The notes under the pieces are model-generated. The model was not told the origin of the DNA and did not search any database. It worked only from the letters and a program-made list of their open reading frames with translations. From Rhizomys pruinosus (lineage: Eukaryota > Chordata > Mammalia > Rodentia > Spalacidae), in assembly GCA_009823505.1 (NCBI GenBank), contig VZQC01005558.1:1704969-1768968 (forward strand): a stretch of DNA of 64,000 bases. The letters are read 5' to 3'. Position 1 is the stretch's first letter, and the number at the start of each line of letters is the position of its first letter. Both the position numbers and the translations under genes were made by a program. Positions 45,398 to 58,479 of the stretch are shown piece after piece.

Positions 45398-45552
45398 GGG
45401 GTGTGGTGGCGCAAGCCTTTAATCCTAGCACTTGGGAGGCAGAGGGAGGTGGATCTCTGTGAGTTCAAGGCCAGCCTGGTCTACAGAGTGAGTTCCAGGA
45501 CAGCCAGAGCTATGGGGAGACCCTGTCTCAAAAAGACGAAAAAAAAAAAAAG
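45398..45552 (+). mobile_element. B1 SINE
   Basis: Body from gttggggtgtggtggcgcaa to ccctgtctcaaaaagacg plus an A tail. A near repeat of aaaagtaaggg (before) and aaaagtaatgg (after) is the likely target duplication. Confidence 0.93.
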
Positions 45553-46199
45553 TAATGGTAATAGTTACAAAAGCAGTCCACATAACCCTAATGTCTGTAT
45601 GAAAGAGAACTTTCTAATGAAGAGCAAGTACTGCGTGCTTCAACCTGCTCCTCTTACATTCCCTCTGCAGCCATACTCCTTCAGGGTCTTCACACGGGCT
45701 TTGGCTGCTGAGAGTGTCCCAGCTCAGCTCTCCTCCCACAGCCTCATCCACCACAGACAGTGCCCAAGTGTTCAAACCCCCATGTTCTGCTTGCCTTCAC
45801 TCAAATCAGGGTAGGAATCTCACCTCCTAAGTGTCTGCAAGTAATTTTGGAAAACTTTGAACTTTCTAGCAATGAAGTCAAATCCAAAAGTTGTGACTGA
45901 ATTCAGAGTCATCTGTAGAATTCAAGATGAAGATTCCAACCCATTTTCCAAATGGAGATAAGATCCCATGGGGTGTTCCACTGTTGACAAAACTCTACCT
46001 GCCCTAGGTGCTGATAGAGAATCCCCAAAGTCTATAGTTAAAGTTTAGAGTCTCTCTGGGTATCATAGAGAGCCAGGCCAGCTCAGCCTAATGGGCCATA
46101 TTGACAGCTACAGGGGATGGTGGTATAGCAGACTATGAGATGCTCTCTGTCCTCCTAAAGGAATTATAACAATACCCCTCTTGATGGTGTGGCTCCCAG
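45553..46199. other. Single-copy sequence, no gene seen
   Basis: No recognised gene or repeat. Confidence 0.4.
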
Positions 46200-46660
46200 T
46201 GGTCCCTGAATTACAGAAGGATGTTCACTGATTGTCTTTTATCATGCAAATGTAGAACTGTGTTGGCCACCTACCCAACTCTGTAACTCGGCCATTGGCT
46301 GTTCTATCACAGCTCTGCAGCACTTCAATGACTATTACTGCATGTGTGTTTCTGACTGATAATCAGGCTCAGAGCAAGTCCTAATTGGGCCTTCCTGCAT
46401 GGAGAGTGCCTCTTTCGGTTTGCAGATGTCCCACTAATGCTAAACTAAAAGTGCGAACACAGCAAGCTTAAGAAAAGTCTGCCTTGATTGGGCCTTAAAC
46501 GGAGCAAAATTTTGTGGCTGTTCACATTTTCAGATGGTGTTTAAATAAGGCCTGTCCAGAAAGGGAAAGTCAGCAACTGTCTGGCATGTGAGCTGCACAT
46601 TTGCCTAACACAAAAGACAGTCAGTGGGGTGCTTAGTGTGTTCACAGAGAGCTGGGGAGG
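46200..46660. other. Candidate conserved non-coding block with octamer
   Basis: Non-repetitive sequence with a perfect octamer ATGCAAAT at 46244-46251, gccattggctg (CCAAT-type) near 46291, tcctaattgggcc near 46380, and gattgggcc again near 46486. It has no open frame of note. The regulatory role is inferred from motif density only. Confidence 0.28.
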
Positions 46661-46802
46661 TGATGGGCTCTCAGAATCTGAGGGGAAGTTCAGGAGTCCC
46701 ATTGACCTGAAACACTGCCTACTCTGTTACCACTCTCCCAACTGTTAATGTCACCCATCGATCAACCTCACTTCCCAGCTCTCACCTCCATCTTCTACCA
46801 CA

Positions 46803-46830
46803 ATTTTTTTTTTTTTTTTTTTTTTTTTCT
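46803..46830. repeat. T homopolymer run
   Basis: About 26 consecutive T residues with no recognisable SINE body on either side. Confidence 0.95.
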
Positions 46831-46941
46831 TAGAGAAAGCTAATAGGGAAATTTCAATGATAAGGGAGAAATACACAAAGTCCAGCCATCCTTGGCCTTT
46901 TTTGTGTCTTTTTGGTAACTACTCTGTAATACCAAGCACCC

Positions 46942-46989
46942 TTCTGTCTCTGTGAATGCACCTACTGGTTTGCATTCACAGAGATGGAA
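46942..46989. other. Short perfect hairpin (14-bp stem, 10-base loop)
   Basis: Arms tctctgtgaatgca (46947-46960) and tgcattcacagaga (46971-46984) are perfect reverse complements around the loop cctactggtt. As RNA the stem extends to 19 pairs (46942-46960 with 46971-46989), using two G-U pairs. It lies in single-copy DNA. No poly-T terminator or known RNA family is recognised. Confidence 0.6.
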
Positions 46990-49524
46990 AAACAAGGAAG
47001 ACTTCAAACTCCCAGTGTACTCAGTCTAGCACACTGGGAAGGATAGCTTACCCTCAAAGCACATTTTCTGAAGATAGAATTAGCAATTAAATTTAAACAA
47101 AAGTTCATCGCCGGAATTTTTCTAAAATATATATAAAGTTTTTGATACAACTGGCATTAGTACTATTAAATTAATGTTTCAGGTTTCCAGAGCTGAGGAA
47201 TAGCCAAAGGCATGTAAACTACTACTCTTAATTCTAAGTGTGGCCTTTAAGACCAGGAAGGACTGGTGATTTACCCCTTTCCAGCCAGCAGGGGCCCAGA
47301 ACTTACAGTGTCTGTTAAAGACTCTGTCAGAGCTATACGATGTGACTAGGGATATGTCTCCAACACTTATAGACACCAGGGCTTCACATGTCCCTGAAGT
47401 CAGTCCCAGAGGGCCTTAGAGAAGAGAAAGGCAGTAAGTTAAGCTCCAGTTTGACTGTTCTCTCAAAAGACACGCTAATTCTTTGTTTACTGGAGAATGC
47501 TCCAGCAGCTTGGAGCCTGCCAGCAGCATGAATGTGTTCCAGGTCAGACACTTAAAGAACAAACATCCTTGAGGTGGCATTTGAGCCTCTGTCTCATTCT
47601 CTCTTCTGCTCTGGGCTCTTTTCCATTGTGTCTATTGGGTATTTGCAAGGCTTGGACCAAACTGGAGGTTCTATCTCAGCCAGGAAGAACATCAGATGCC
47701 ATCTCTTCTCTGAGAAGTGTCCGTCCCCAGCCTCCATTGCTCTGTGAGAGTGTGTCCACTGTTTACCTGGGTCCTCCAGGGAAGGCCTCCTGGACTCTAC
47801 ACTGAACCCATCTCTAATGCCTCGGCTTATGTTCATTGTGGTTCTGAACCACATTGATGCCATGTTTTCTCAGAACTTCCTCTCTTTTATTTGGTAACTT
47901 GTGTTTATCCCCATTAAAGTAGATAAGATGTTTACAGACTAAAAGTCTCAAGGTTGTGTATGAAAGACTTATTATTCAAATACTTTTCATTGCTTTGCAA
48001 GGACAATGATCAATATAAGCTGGGTCCTGGTGCCTTGAGCAGATGACAAACCAAAGAACTGTGCCATGTCAGCAATTACTGAGCATGAGTCAGCCCTGAA
48101 GTAACTGAATCTATGTTCCCACAACGGATCACAGACTAAAGCTGGGGCCATTTAACACCATGCAAGTCAACCTTGCATCACATGAAAATGTTATCTTAAG
48201 ATCACAATACCCATCATTGAAAGATCATCCTGCTGTAGCTGCACAATGACACAATTACCTAACCTACCCATGTACTTCTTAGAACAACACTCCATTGCTA
48301 TACACCATATAACTGCATGTAGGTATCATTTATAATTGTATTTCATGGTACATGCAATCTATGTATTTACGACTATATTTAATTCAACATAGTACAGTTG
48401 AACTTGGCCAGGGCAGGGAGATAGTTTATACAGGAGTTTCTGGGACCTCAGCTATATCTTGGTTCTGTATTTTATAATCCTCCTCAGTGCTTGTGACTGT
48501 TCTATTTAATACAATCCTTCAGTAAGGCACCACCTTATATTGTGGCTAGGGAGTCCCTGAGGGGACTCCTTTGATGGCACAGAGTTCAAAAGGCACAGGT
48601 TCTAGGTGAATTCTGAAATATTTGGGCAGCCATGGGGAAGCTTCTCCAGGAGTGGGGGCAGAGTTCCTAATCACAGCCTATTTCACCCTCTGCCCATGGC
48701 CTCAGAAAACCCAGTGGTGTCAATGTCAGAGAAGTGGAAGGCCATTTGGAACTCAGTGTATTTGTGTTCACTGTAAGGCTGTGAGCCCACAGTGCTCACA
48801 GAGAAGACAAGAGAATGATACCCACTCATTTATTCTGCTCCACAGGACCAGTGCAGGCACATGGGAGCTGTTCCTGCCTTCCACACATCCAGATGGACCT
48901 TTGTTCCTCGGGAAAGTTCTTCACTTATAAAGCATTAGAGTCCTGCTCTTGTCATGCAGATAAAGAAGGTGGTAATAACAAAGAAATAAAGGGCAGACAG
49001 GAGACTCATTGTTACAGATTTGGGGGAGAAAACTTCACCTAGGATGCTGAAGGGTTGAGAGGTTCACAGACTGCTAGTGTCCAGACATGATTAAGCTCAG
49101 GAGTGTCCAGTCGCCTCCCACAGACACCACATGCCTAAGAATGCCTAAGCATGCAGCCCCACGCAAATGTAAACCACTGAAAACATGATGAGATCTGTAT
49201 TATTGACATCTAATTGAATAGTCCTGAAGCCTGACTTTGTAGATAACAAGTTTGGGCTGTGGCTGGGACAGGCCTGGATTTAAGGTGTAGCCCAAAACAA
49301 TTTCTCTTTGTCCAGCTTGGTCCAGAGAAGCTAAATGGTCAGACACCCCAGTTAAATTTGTGTCAATTTACCTGTGCAAGGGATGTACAGGGAGTTGGAG
49401 TGTCTGTGAGAACACTTCTAAAGGAGGGGTGCACTGCTCAGTAGAGACCTCGTCCCAAGACAAGTTCATATCCCAGAGGATTCGGAGGCCCAGGAAGTAG
49501 TAGAAAAAGTAAAAGAGCAGTTTG
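46990..49524. other. Single-copy sequence, no gene seen
   Basis: Several open frames of 60-100 codons overlap on both strands (for example 47497-47805 and 48622-48930) without domains. No repeats are recognised. Confidence 0.35.
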
Positions 49525-49722
49525 TTGGTTGGTCAGGTTGACACAGTCTAGAATCACCTGGGAAGAGAGCCTCAGAGAGGAATTAGCTAGATCAGGTGGG
49601 ATGCTTTAAAGTTCCTGCCTCAACTTCCCTACAGTGTCAGACTGAAAACTGGAATTGTGAGCCAAATAAACCCTTTATCCCCTAGGTTGTTTTTTGTCAG
49701 GGCTACAGAAATGAGAGCCTAA
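49525..49722 (+). mobile_element. Rodent hAT-like repeat, internally deleted
   Basis: Left end ggtcaggttgacacagtcta with gaatcacctgggaagagagc, then directly the right end gagccaaataaaccctttat and gtcagggctacagaaatg. The middle is missing. Confidence 0.6.
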
Positions 49723-51497
49723 GAGGCAGGTTTTCTCTGTGTGTTCAACCCAGGGCTTCCATCTTCTGTGCATGGGCTTGGATGCTCCTGGGTGACAGGC
49801 TTTGCTTGCCTTGGAACTCTGCCTCTTCCTTTCCCAGGATCTTGTCTATAGACATCAGACTCTTTCTCAGCCTGTATAACCGCATGAGTGGAGTTCTCCT
49901 GCTCACCGTCAATCTCCCCGTTTCCTCTTGGCTCTGACTCTCTGGAGAATGCTGATAACTCAGGCCCCTCTTAAACATGTTTTGCCTATTTTATATAAGA
50001 CAGCTTTACATTTCTACCTCTGCAAATTGATATCATACACGGGCAACTTCTAAAGTTTCTGAAAGACAAACTTGAACTTGATGAGATAATTTTCATTATT
50101 GCTTCCAGCAGAGACAGAACAATGTCTCCATTTCAATAGCTCCACCATGATCTTAAGAAGAATAAATGGTTTGGTAGGCTTTTATTAAATCTCTCTATGT
50201 ACCTTGCTGAATAGTAAAATCCTTAGAATATAATTGTATAAGTACAAAAATTAGCTGAGGCCTTTCTTTCTAAATTGCTGAAAATTCATGTCATCTGAGA
50301 TATTTATAGACTATGTCTTAAGAGGAACAAGTTAGCTTCCATGTTGTCCTTGGAGTTAAAGGATGAATAGTAGATGAATAACTATTTCAAGTAGCTTGGA
50401 CCCTGTGTGCCATGTGTGAGGCTGAGCTGGAGACCCCAAGGCAGCTCCTCTCTGTTGCCTCCTAGATGAACAGCTTATCCTTGTCCATCCTTTATCTCTG
50501 TGTTTTCTACATCAAGATCCAAATCTTTGTTTCCAGCATGAATTGTTAATTTAGATCCTATCCTGTATGCTATACTGAATATACTTGACTGTTTCCTGGC
50601 TCCGGCAGACACTGGGGCTTCAGGAATGGACTGGCTTGACTGTTATTTAGCGGAAACACGGAACATTTTTTGCCAAGCTGAGAGCACTTCTCTTACCAGC
50701 TTCTCCAGCTTCTATCACCTTCATGCTAAATCAACATGGCAGGTCACCTTGGGAAGGGACAGGGCTGAGCCCAAGCAGGCTGACCTCCAGAAGACCAGGG
50801 ATAAGTCACATCACAGGCATGCAGTGCAAGATGACAGAAGCTCCTCTGCCTGCCCTGGAGATACAGTACCACATACAGTGGAAGATACAGTACCACATCT
50901 CCAATTAGAAGCCTATTCTGAGCCAGCCAGTGCCTAAGCCTCAGCTCTTCTCTGTCCAAAGCTGCACACCACATGCCCATCAGAGCATCCCATCACTGCT
51001 GGCATAAAAGAGGGTACCCCAGACTTCCTGCATCCCATGCTCCTTTGCCTTTGCAAGACAGAAGTATTTCTTTACAGAGGACCAGGTCAGCTGATGGAGC
51101 AGACTGTCTCTGAAGACACATAAACCCCATTTGGGGGCCATAACTTAGTATCTCCCTGTGGACCCACATGTAAAAACACACCTAACTGAACTCAAGGGAG
51201 AATCACTTAGTGAATTTGTGTGGAGCCCTCTGAGAAAATAAGGCAGGCACCCACATTTCTGAGTTCTCAGGGTGTCCTTCCTGGCATGTGAGGAATGCCA
51301 GCAGTCATCATTAGCTCTTTATTAATGTAATGGTTCAAACTCACTCAAGGGCCAAATGGAAGCTACTGAGGAAGAAGTGTTCAGTCCTCAGCCAAGACAA
51401 TCATACTGATACCTCAGAGGTGTCTGTAAAGTATGCACCTCCACCGGCCCTGGACCCAGGGGGAACTCCGGCTTTTGGAGCCCATGTTCTGGCCTGG
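49723..51497. other. Single-copy sequence with a small local duplication
   Basis: agatacagtaccacat occurs at 50859-50874 and 50883-50898, a 24-base tandem. No gene or interspersed repeat recognised. Confidence 0.35.
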
Positions 51498-51632
51498 GGT
51501 GGAAACCATGGGGGTGAATTGAATATGGGATGTGAGAACTACCTGAGATGGAGGTTATGGGGTGCCTGGACATGAGGTGTGGGAAGTGCCAGGGGTGGAG
51601 GCCATGCGGGTGCTTTGGATATGGGGTTAAAG
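51498..51632. repeat. Degenerate G-rich tandem repeat
   Basis: About three imperfect units of 40-52 bases share ggggtgga(a/g)(a/g)ccatg and (g)gatatggg segments. The G-rich strand is the plus strand. Confidence 0.5.
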
Positions 51633-52305
51633 CAGGAAGGTGGCAGCTGAGGAAGAAGGTTTTGCCTCCCTGGAAATTGACTCCACAGGAAGAGTGACAC
51701 CAACCTCTGAGAAAGAGCAACCGGATGTCACGTGCATTAAGAAAGAAGCAGGACGAGAACCACTTGAAAAGAGAAAGGAGAGCAGCTGGAGGAGAGAGCT
51801 GGGAAAGGAGAGCAGCTGGAAACAATCAAAATATGTTAAACTGTCATTTCTCAGGTTAATATATACTAATCCTTTTCAAAGAAGAATGAAATCAAGCCCC
51901 ATGGCCTCCTGTCTAAAGCCAGTGCATTTGATTTCAGTGGCTCTGAGGTGCCCTAGAGAATGCTGGAACCCTCAGCCCCCTGCCAGAGTGGAGGTCTCAC
52001 CCAGCTCCAGGTAGACTCTGAAAATGCACCTTAGGATAAAGGGTAGATTCTCCTAACATTTAGCACTGACATGATATGTGGTTTCCTCCCAGAGGTCTGG
52101 ATGAGCCTCTGTGTTCTCTTCTCCCTGGCACAAAGGCACACCATTTTCCCCTGGTTTCACCTGCAGGGCCCCCAGATAGAGTCTCCTCCATCCCCTTCTT
52201 CCAGAGCATGCTGCTTCACTTCAGATTATGATATCAAAACTATGTGCATATATATCTCCATGAAGTGAGAAGCCATAGTTTTAAAAGAATTCAAGTGCCC
52301 TGTAT
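51633..52305. other. Single-copy sequence, no gene seen
   Basis: Includes a 30-base tandem (aaaggagagcagctgga at 51774 and 51804) inside a 124-codon open frame. No recognised domain. Confidence 0.35.
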
Positions 52306-52420
52306 AGGTTGGTCAATGGGGTCTCGTGTACCCCCAAATTACAGGCTATTGCCATTGCTCTTGGTTACCCTTCAGAACTTGAGTCATAGACATGGAGAAA
52401 TCTAGTCAGTGCCCACCTGG
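52306..52420 (+). repeat. Fragment of a dispersed repeat shared with 58.96 kb
   Basis: aggctattgccattgctctt with ggttacccttcagaacttga matches 58998-59040 (gaggctattgccacagccct, gattacctcctagaacttga). The family is not identified. Confidence 0.5.
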
Positions 52421-53970
52421 AAACTTCACCCTTACTGTCTAGTTTTCACAGTATTGGAAGGTGTTGGGCACACTACCAGGGGAGAAAAGTAATTACCAAT
52501 CTTATGCGGCTGTGAACCCTGTGAACTATAATAACGGCTGGCATGGCAAGATGGTACAATAGTGTCATGAATGTCCTCTGAGTAACCAACCACTTTCTTA
52601 TTAGATTTAAAACCCTCTTCAGAAGACAGAACTCATGCCTGAACCTTTAATAGGGCCAGGAACCCATGGCTAGCAATGCATGTAATGTGCCCTTGGGGAC
52701 CATCTACTACTACTACTCTGATAAATGTACATAATATTAAACCAACTCCAAATGATTTGTTGTTATACCTATAGATTCCTGATTAGCAAATCTCTCAACC
52801 CTCATCAGAGAAGCTTTCTTTTTTGCAGTATTAACACAGAGACCCACAATTGGTCAAGGTGCAGAAAATGAGACTGTGCAAGCTCAGTGCTAAGTGGTCC
52901 ATCTATTACATCGCCATACCCCTCAAGCTCAGGGACTATCATGGAAGACGGTGAAGAAAGATGGCAAGAGCCAGAGGGGTTGGATGAATACAACGATACA
53001 GTGTCTCCTGATGGCAGCAAGGCAGCTGCACATTTCAACTCTGATTGGTTGTGACACCGTGCACAAGATCTGTGCAATGTCAAACCAACCAACATCCCAG
53101 CATGGAGGTGGGAGGTGGCCACAAAACCCCACCCCTAGCTCTGGAGGTATTGGCAATTAATTGGTGGCTGCCTGCTGGGAAAGGGAGAGAAGGAAGAGTC
53201 AGTTTGCTCCGGGTTGTAGCCCCAAAGCCCCGCAGCTTTGCACATACTGACAGCACTAAGCCTGCTCTGAGGACTTTTTAGAGGATTTGTGAAAATGGGA
53301 GGGAATGGTGGAAGATGGATAGCTGAGAAACTGAGGGAGAGAGGAGGGGAGGGAACTTGAGCAAAACATAGCCGTACGTGAGATTCTCAAGCAATAGATA
53401 GATCACAACAGAATTCTGCAAAACCAGTATTTTCTTTGGGAGAGATATTAGGAGAATATTAAAAATTATAGCACACATTCAAACTGCTTCAGAAATCTGA
53501 ATAGTTGACAATTCCCATGGTCAACCTTAAAAATAACACCATTGTGCTCCCACGCTAGACATGTCCCCTCCCAGTCACACACTCCAGAGTCATGGGAGAG
53601 TACTGGCTCTCCCGTGTCAGAGCCAGTAATCAGTATTTCTCCAGTGGATTCCAGTCCATTCCTGTGGTGCAGGATCCAGGACTAGGATGGTTTAGGGCTC
53701 CACATCTTGGAAAAAAAGAGTTTAGAAATTCAACTAAATCCGCTCAGCATGAGAAAGCCCTTTCCCCTTTTCTTGTCCTCTCAAGGGAAAAAAAAAGTGT
53801 CGCTGTTTACATATTTCAATCAGGATTTTCGAGGTGTCATTTTCTCTGGAAAACTGCCTACTCTGCAAGACCCCAGGGCTCCCCAAAGCTCATTTTCACC
53901 CACCTGTCACTGAAGGTGAAGATGCTTTAAAGTAGGCTGAAGAGGCAGAACTCCATCTTAACTTGACAGC
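52421..53970. other. Single-copy sequence, no gene seen
   Basis: Overlapping open frames of 60-112 codons lack recognisable domains. No repeat seen. Confidence 0.35.
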
Positions 53971-53974
53971 CTCG

Positions 53975-54215
53975 GACCAGGGAGATGACTCAATATGTAA
54001 TGTGCTTTCTGTGAAAGCAGGAAGACCCACGTTCCATCCCCAGAGACAGGAAAAATGCCAGAATGGAGGAATGTTTGATCTAGTGCTGGGGAGACAAGCA
54101 GGCAGACCTGGAGTTGGTTGGTCACCAGAGTAGCCTAATCAGTGAGCCTGACTGAACCCCAGTTCTCATGGAGAGACTATCTCAGAAAACAAGGTGGACA
54201 ACACAGAACCCGTGA
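53975..54215 (+). mobile_element. B4-type SINE
   Basis: tRNA-like head accagggagatgactcaata, then ggaagacccacgttccatcc, and the composite right part caccagagtagcctaatcag with gagactatctcagaaaacaa, in the order of the rodent B4 class. Confidence 0.65.
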
Positions 54216-54616
54216 AACCCAGAGAAGTTCCATGAGTTGCGGGCACCAATGCATCTGGGATTCAGAAGGTGCAGCTAACAACCCAGTGTCCTGATACAAA
54301 TCTAGAGCTTCATCAAACCAGCATAAAATAGCACTTTAGGTTTCCCACTTTGGGTTTGTAAATTAGTAGTCCTACTTCCCCAGAGTGCTTAAAACCAGCC
54401 AGGAAGATTAGGGGGAGAATGTTCCAGTTGCACTGTCTCACTGGAGCCCTTCCAGGCCCTTCCATTCCAGCTACTACCATGTCCTCAGGACCAGACACTA
54501 CAGTCCCCATAGCAAGCCCACAGCTCTGACACTAGCCTCTCCTCCACGTGGTATGCTCGTGACTGTTCTGAGTTCCCACCTGTAGAACCAAACCAAATAT
54601 TCAGTGTCCATTTGGG

Positions 54617-54619
<3 letters not shown>
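54216..54619. other. Single-copy sequence, no gene seen
   Basis: Nothing recognised. Confidence 0.4.

Positions 54620-54662
<43 letters not shown>
54620..54662. repeat. (CT)n microsatellite
   Basis: About 20 CT units with one TA interruption, followed by a tgtgtatg-rich stretch to 54705. Confidence 0.96.
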
Positions 54663-54705
54663 TTGTGAATGTATGCATGTGTGTATGTATGTGTGTTGTG
54701 GTGTT

Positions 54706-56119
54706 GTATGTTGGGTGTAGTTGTATTTAGATTTGATTCCTATGTTATTTTTTCTTGTGTAAGGACTCTATTTATTGTGAGATTAATGACTGCTGCTTGT
54801 GAGTAACTGGAATTTGCCAGACATAAGACCTGAACTTTACAAGCCAGAAGGGGTTACTTTGCCTCTCTTTCCTCTTTCCATAGAATCAGCATCACCAGAT
54901 CATGGGAAACCAATCACTGCCCACACAAGGTGAGGCAGCTCAGCCACAACAGCTTCATTTCTGAGGTAAATACATGGATGAGAACAGGTGGTCTGTATGA
55001 CCCTAAGCATTTCAAAGGCTCTCAGAGGACATGCTGTACCGAGGACTGTGGCAGAACTTGGATGGATGAGTGAACAAATGAAGGAAGTTTACAGAATTCT
55101 GCAGTCCAGTCCTTTCTTTACTACCTATCTCATTTCACAATATGATTGGAAGCAAACACACATAAACTGACCTTTAAAAATAAGCAGACAGAAGTGGCAG
55201 CCAGGTTTGGATTAATGCTTTGGGAGGATACCAGGAACAGTAAAGTTTTTGTCCCTTTTCTGTGGTGTCCCTTTGGCTGTGGTATCCAGGGATGTTCTTT
55301 CCACCACCAGCTTGGGGACTGGTGTTACCTGAATTTACCACTGGCACCCCAGGCCTGGAGAAGCTGTGGGCCCTCATCTGGGCTGGAGTATTCTCAAGCA
55401 CAGTGTCTCCTACTCTATGTACTTCCAAGGCACAGTGAAGGACCGTGTTGACAGGGGAGGTCTCATCAGCTTTCAGAATTCGGGGGATCCCTGCAGCTAA
55501 ATCAAATCAGAAGTTTCTCCTAGTAAACATGCTACTGTGTTGGGATTTTAGTTAAAGGAATCTAACTAGGGATTCTCCTATCTTATTGATAGAATGGACA
55601 TCTCAAAGTTGACACTCCATGAAAGACCACACCTTCCTAGCACTAGGCAGCCCTGCTTGGTGTTTGCCTGGACCTCTAAAGGAGGTTGAAGAGATGCAAA
55701 CTTATGATGAGCCATGTAGGAACTGGGGCAGAGGACACAGTGGTGTTCTCTGAGCCCAATGCCAGGATCCTGGAGCAAGGGGCTGGGAGTCAGCTCTCTT
55801 CAGACAGTGGCATGGTCTGACATTGCTTTGGCAGCTCTGCATTTAGAATTCATCACAGCAGTACAGTCACACCCAGGCTGTGGTTGCTTAGAGAATTAAG
55901 ATGTTATGAACCACCTTTCACAACATTGCATTTCAAAAAGTGCTCATTTTATTTTGTCTGTTATTATTTATGTCCAAATGGAACTACAAATTGAATATGT
56001 ACATGCCTAGCTTTGTGTTTTTCCTAATTCACACATTGTCTACTTGGTAAAAAATAATTTTCTGTTTATGATTTATGGTTAGATGTATTTGCATATTTGA
56101 GGCTGTAAGTCAAACAAAA
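54706..56119. other. Single-copy sequence, no gene seen
   Basis: Short open frames on both strands at 55146-55451 have no recognisable domain. No repeat seen. Confidence 0.35.
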
Positions 56120-56455
56120 AAATCCACTTATGTGTGTATTTGTGTGTATATATGAGTAAGTATATGTGTACATCTGTATTTGTATGTCTATGTGTATATG
56201 TATGTCTGTGTATATGTGTGTACATGTGCATGTGTTTATACATGTATATATATGTGTGTACATTTGTGCATGTGTATGTTTGCCTATGTCTACATATATC
56301 CATGTATATACATATATAGTATATATGTATGCATGCATATATGTGTATGAATGTTTATGTGTGTATATATGTATGTCTATGTGTGTTTATATATGTGTAT
56401 ATGTATATAGGTATGTATGCATGTATATGCTTGTATGTGTATTTGTGCATGTTAG
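56120..56455. repeat. TG/TA-rich low-complexity tract
   Basis: Degenerate (TATG)/(TGTA) units over about 335 bases. The open frames rich in Tyr/Cys/Val or Thr/His/Ile that cross it are spurious. Confidence 0.93.
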
Positions 56456-57785
56456 GGTATTTGCAGTAAGAGCTTCTGTTCTCTGAGCACTGTTTACATA
56501 TGATATTTTGCACAAATCAGGCTGCTTGCTCCTCTCACAGTCTTGTAGAGTGGCTGTCACTGTCTCTGCTCTTGTCTTTGAACTGGAGGAGATAGTGCTA
56601 TAATATAACTTAACATGCCAGGGGAGAATCCATGTCCATGAGTTGGGGAAAAAAGTCGAACTTGCCCCAGCATCCGTGTTCAACCAGGTACCCAACCTGG
56701 TTCAACTATGTGCTCCACATCTATGGAAGAAAGGAGTGAGCTGTGGCCTGAGCCTTCATCTGAAGACTTGTCTCCCTGCCATGATTACACAGAGATTCCT
56801 CAGTGACCTGAGCTTCAGTAACTCTCAGCCTGGTTGGAATCCATCTGTAATCCTTGGGGGACTATCTGTAGCTGGCAGGGCTGTGCCTCAGACCCAGGGA
56901 ATTAGACCCTGAGTGCTTATCACTCACCAGGGTCTGTGATGAATAGCCTGGGTAAATCATCTGCCACACCCACATGAAGGAAGAATTGCCTTAGCTGAGA
57001 GTCCCTGTGGCTAGGCAGCAGTAAGGAGTGCTATTGGCTGGTTACTTCCAAACAGAGGATTATGAATTTTAGTATCATTTGGATTCTGATCCAGCAGTCT
57101 GTGAGGGGAACAATCCTAAAACATTGACTATCTCTCCAAATTCTTGTTTGTTCCATGCCTTCCTAAGAGAATGTGGCTTATTCCTTAGCCCTATGTGATA
57201 GGTTTTATCTCAGCAAAGTATGTTGTTGTTCACAGTTTTCTCCCCCTTAAAAACCCCAAATGAAAAAAAAAAAAAAAAGCAGATATGGATTTGTTCTGGG
57301 AGGATGAAAGTCAGGGAGAGCTCTCCACACTCAGCATCCCCCAGGTTTCACCCTGGAAAAACAGGTAACAGCAAAAAGGGGAAGCTTGTTTCAAGGGCAA
57401 ATGCTGTGGAAGGCTGAGTCTCTCTAGACTTTCAAATCTGATTTCTACCTCAGGTGTGCAGCCACAGCCCTGACGGTGTCTGTTCTGAGCTGCGGTCCAG
57501 GGTCTCCTGGGGACAGAAGCTTCATCTGGCCTGGACTTTAGGAATACTCTTGAAGTCCTGAGAAATTTTCCTGGTCAAGGGACAAGGAAGCAAGGACAGT
57601 ACTCCAGCCCAACTCTGTGACCAGAAAAGTGAGTGACTCTGGGAATGGAAATCACAATAAGAAAGCAGAACCCTGGGAAGGGAAAACCCCAGTATAGAAC
57701 ACAAGGGCAGAACTGATGGTGGTTTGGGCTTGCCAAGGGGGAGCCTTCAAGCATGACATATTTCAGCCTGATAAAGAAAAAAACT
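56456..57785. other. Single-copy sequence, no gene seen
   Basis: No recognised gene or repeat; an A run lies at about 57261-57277. Confidence 0.35.
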
Positions 57786-58110
57786 CATAAGCTGAAGATG
57801 CTAAAACCTATGATATATGTGGCATGCATATGTACACATTTTGAAGTGATGCAAATTAGAAGGAACAACAACAAAAACAACAAAAAGACTGGGTCAAAGA
57901 ACTGACTGAAACGGTGAACTTCTGCTCAAAATAATAAACTTCTGCATCAAAAATCTTAAAAGAGACTGAAAAAAAGATGAAAAACATGTTTGACAAAATG
58001 CATGAGCTCTGGTGGGGTGGGAGGGTAAGGATGGGGGAAAGGGTCTAGATTTGATTAGAAATTTTATATGAAATGCACAAAGCCTCAGTAAAAATTGGCT
58101 TTGAAAAAAA
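57786..58110 (+). mobile_element. LINE-1 3' UTR end
   Basis: gaacaacaacaaaaacaaca, gggtcaaagaactgactgaa, then gcatgagctctggtggggtg with a G-rich tract and an A-rich end. Same 3' UTR family as 18.4, 21.0 and 62.9 kb; strongly 5'-truncated. Confidence 0.85.
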
Positions 58111-58207
58111 AGAAAGCAGAAACTCAGAAATATGAAAAACCCTCTTTATTTCTCAGACTCTGAAATGTGCTGCAAAAGAGTTTGTACATGATTAAAAAAC
58201 CAAAGGA

Positions 58208-58457
58208 GGGCTGGAGAGATGGCCTAGCAGTTAAGAGCGCTGACCGCTCTTGCAGAGGACCCGGGTTCGATCCCCAGCGCCCACATGGCGGCCGAGAACC
58301 GTCTGAAACTCCAATTCCAGGAGAACTCCAGTTCCAGGGGAATCTGAGACCCTCTTCTGACCTCCGCGGCATTGCACGACACGGGTGCACAGACTTGCAT
58401 GCAGACAGTACATTCATACACATACGGAAATAAATAAAATTAATAAAAAAAAAAAAA
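58208..58457 (+). mobile_element. Young B3-like SINE with 17-bp duplication
   Basis: Intact tRNA-like head, A-box region ggcctagcagttaag and B box ggttcgatcc (58264-58273), the duplicated ctccaattccaggag/ctccagttccagggg pair, and a long A tail. A perfect 14-bp target duplication, aaaaaaccaaagga, lies at 58194-58207 and 58458-58471. Its many intact CpGs suggest it is the youngest copy here. Confidence 0.94.
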
Positions 58458-58479
58458 AAAAAACCAAAGGAAATGGAAA

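Noticed and set aside
56066..56486. Tyr/Cys-rich and Thr/His-rich open frames
   Set aside because: They come from the TG/TA-rich low-complexity tract, with overlapping frames on both strands.
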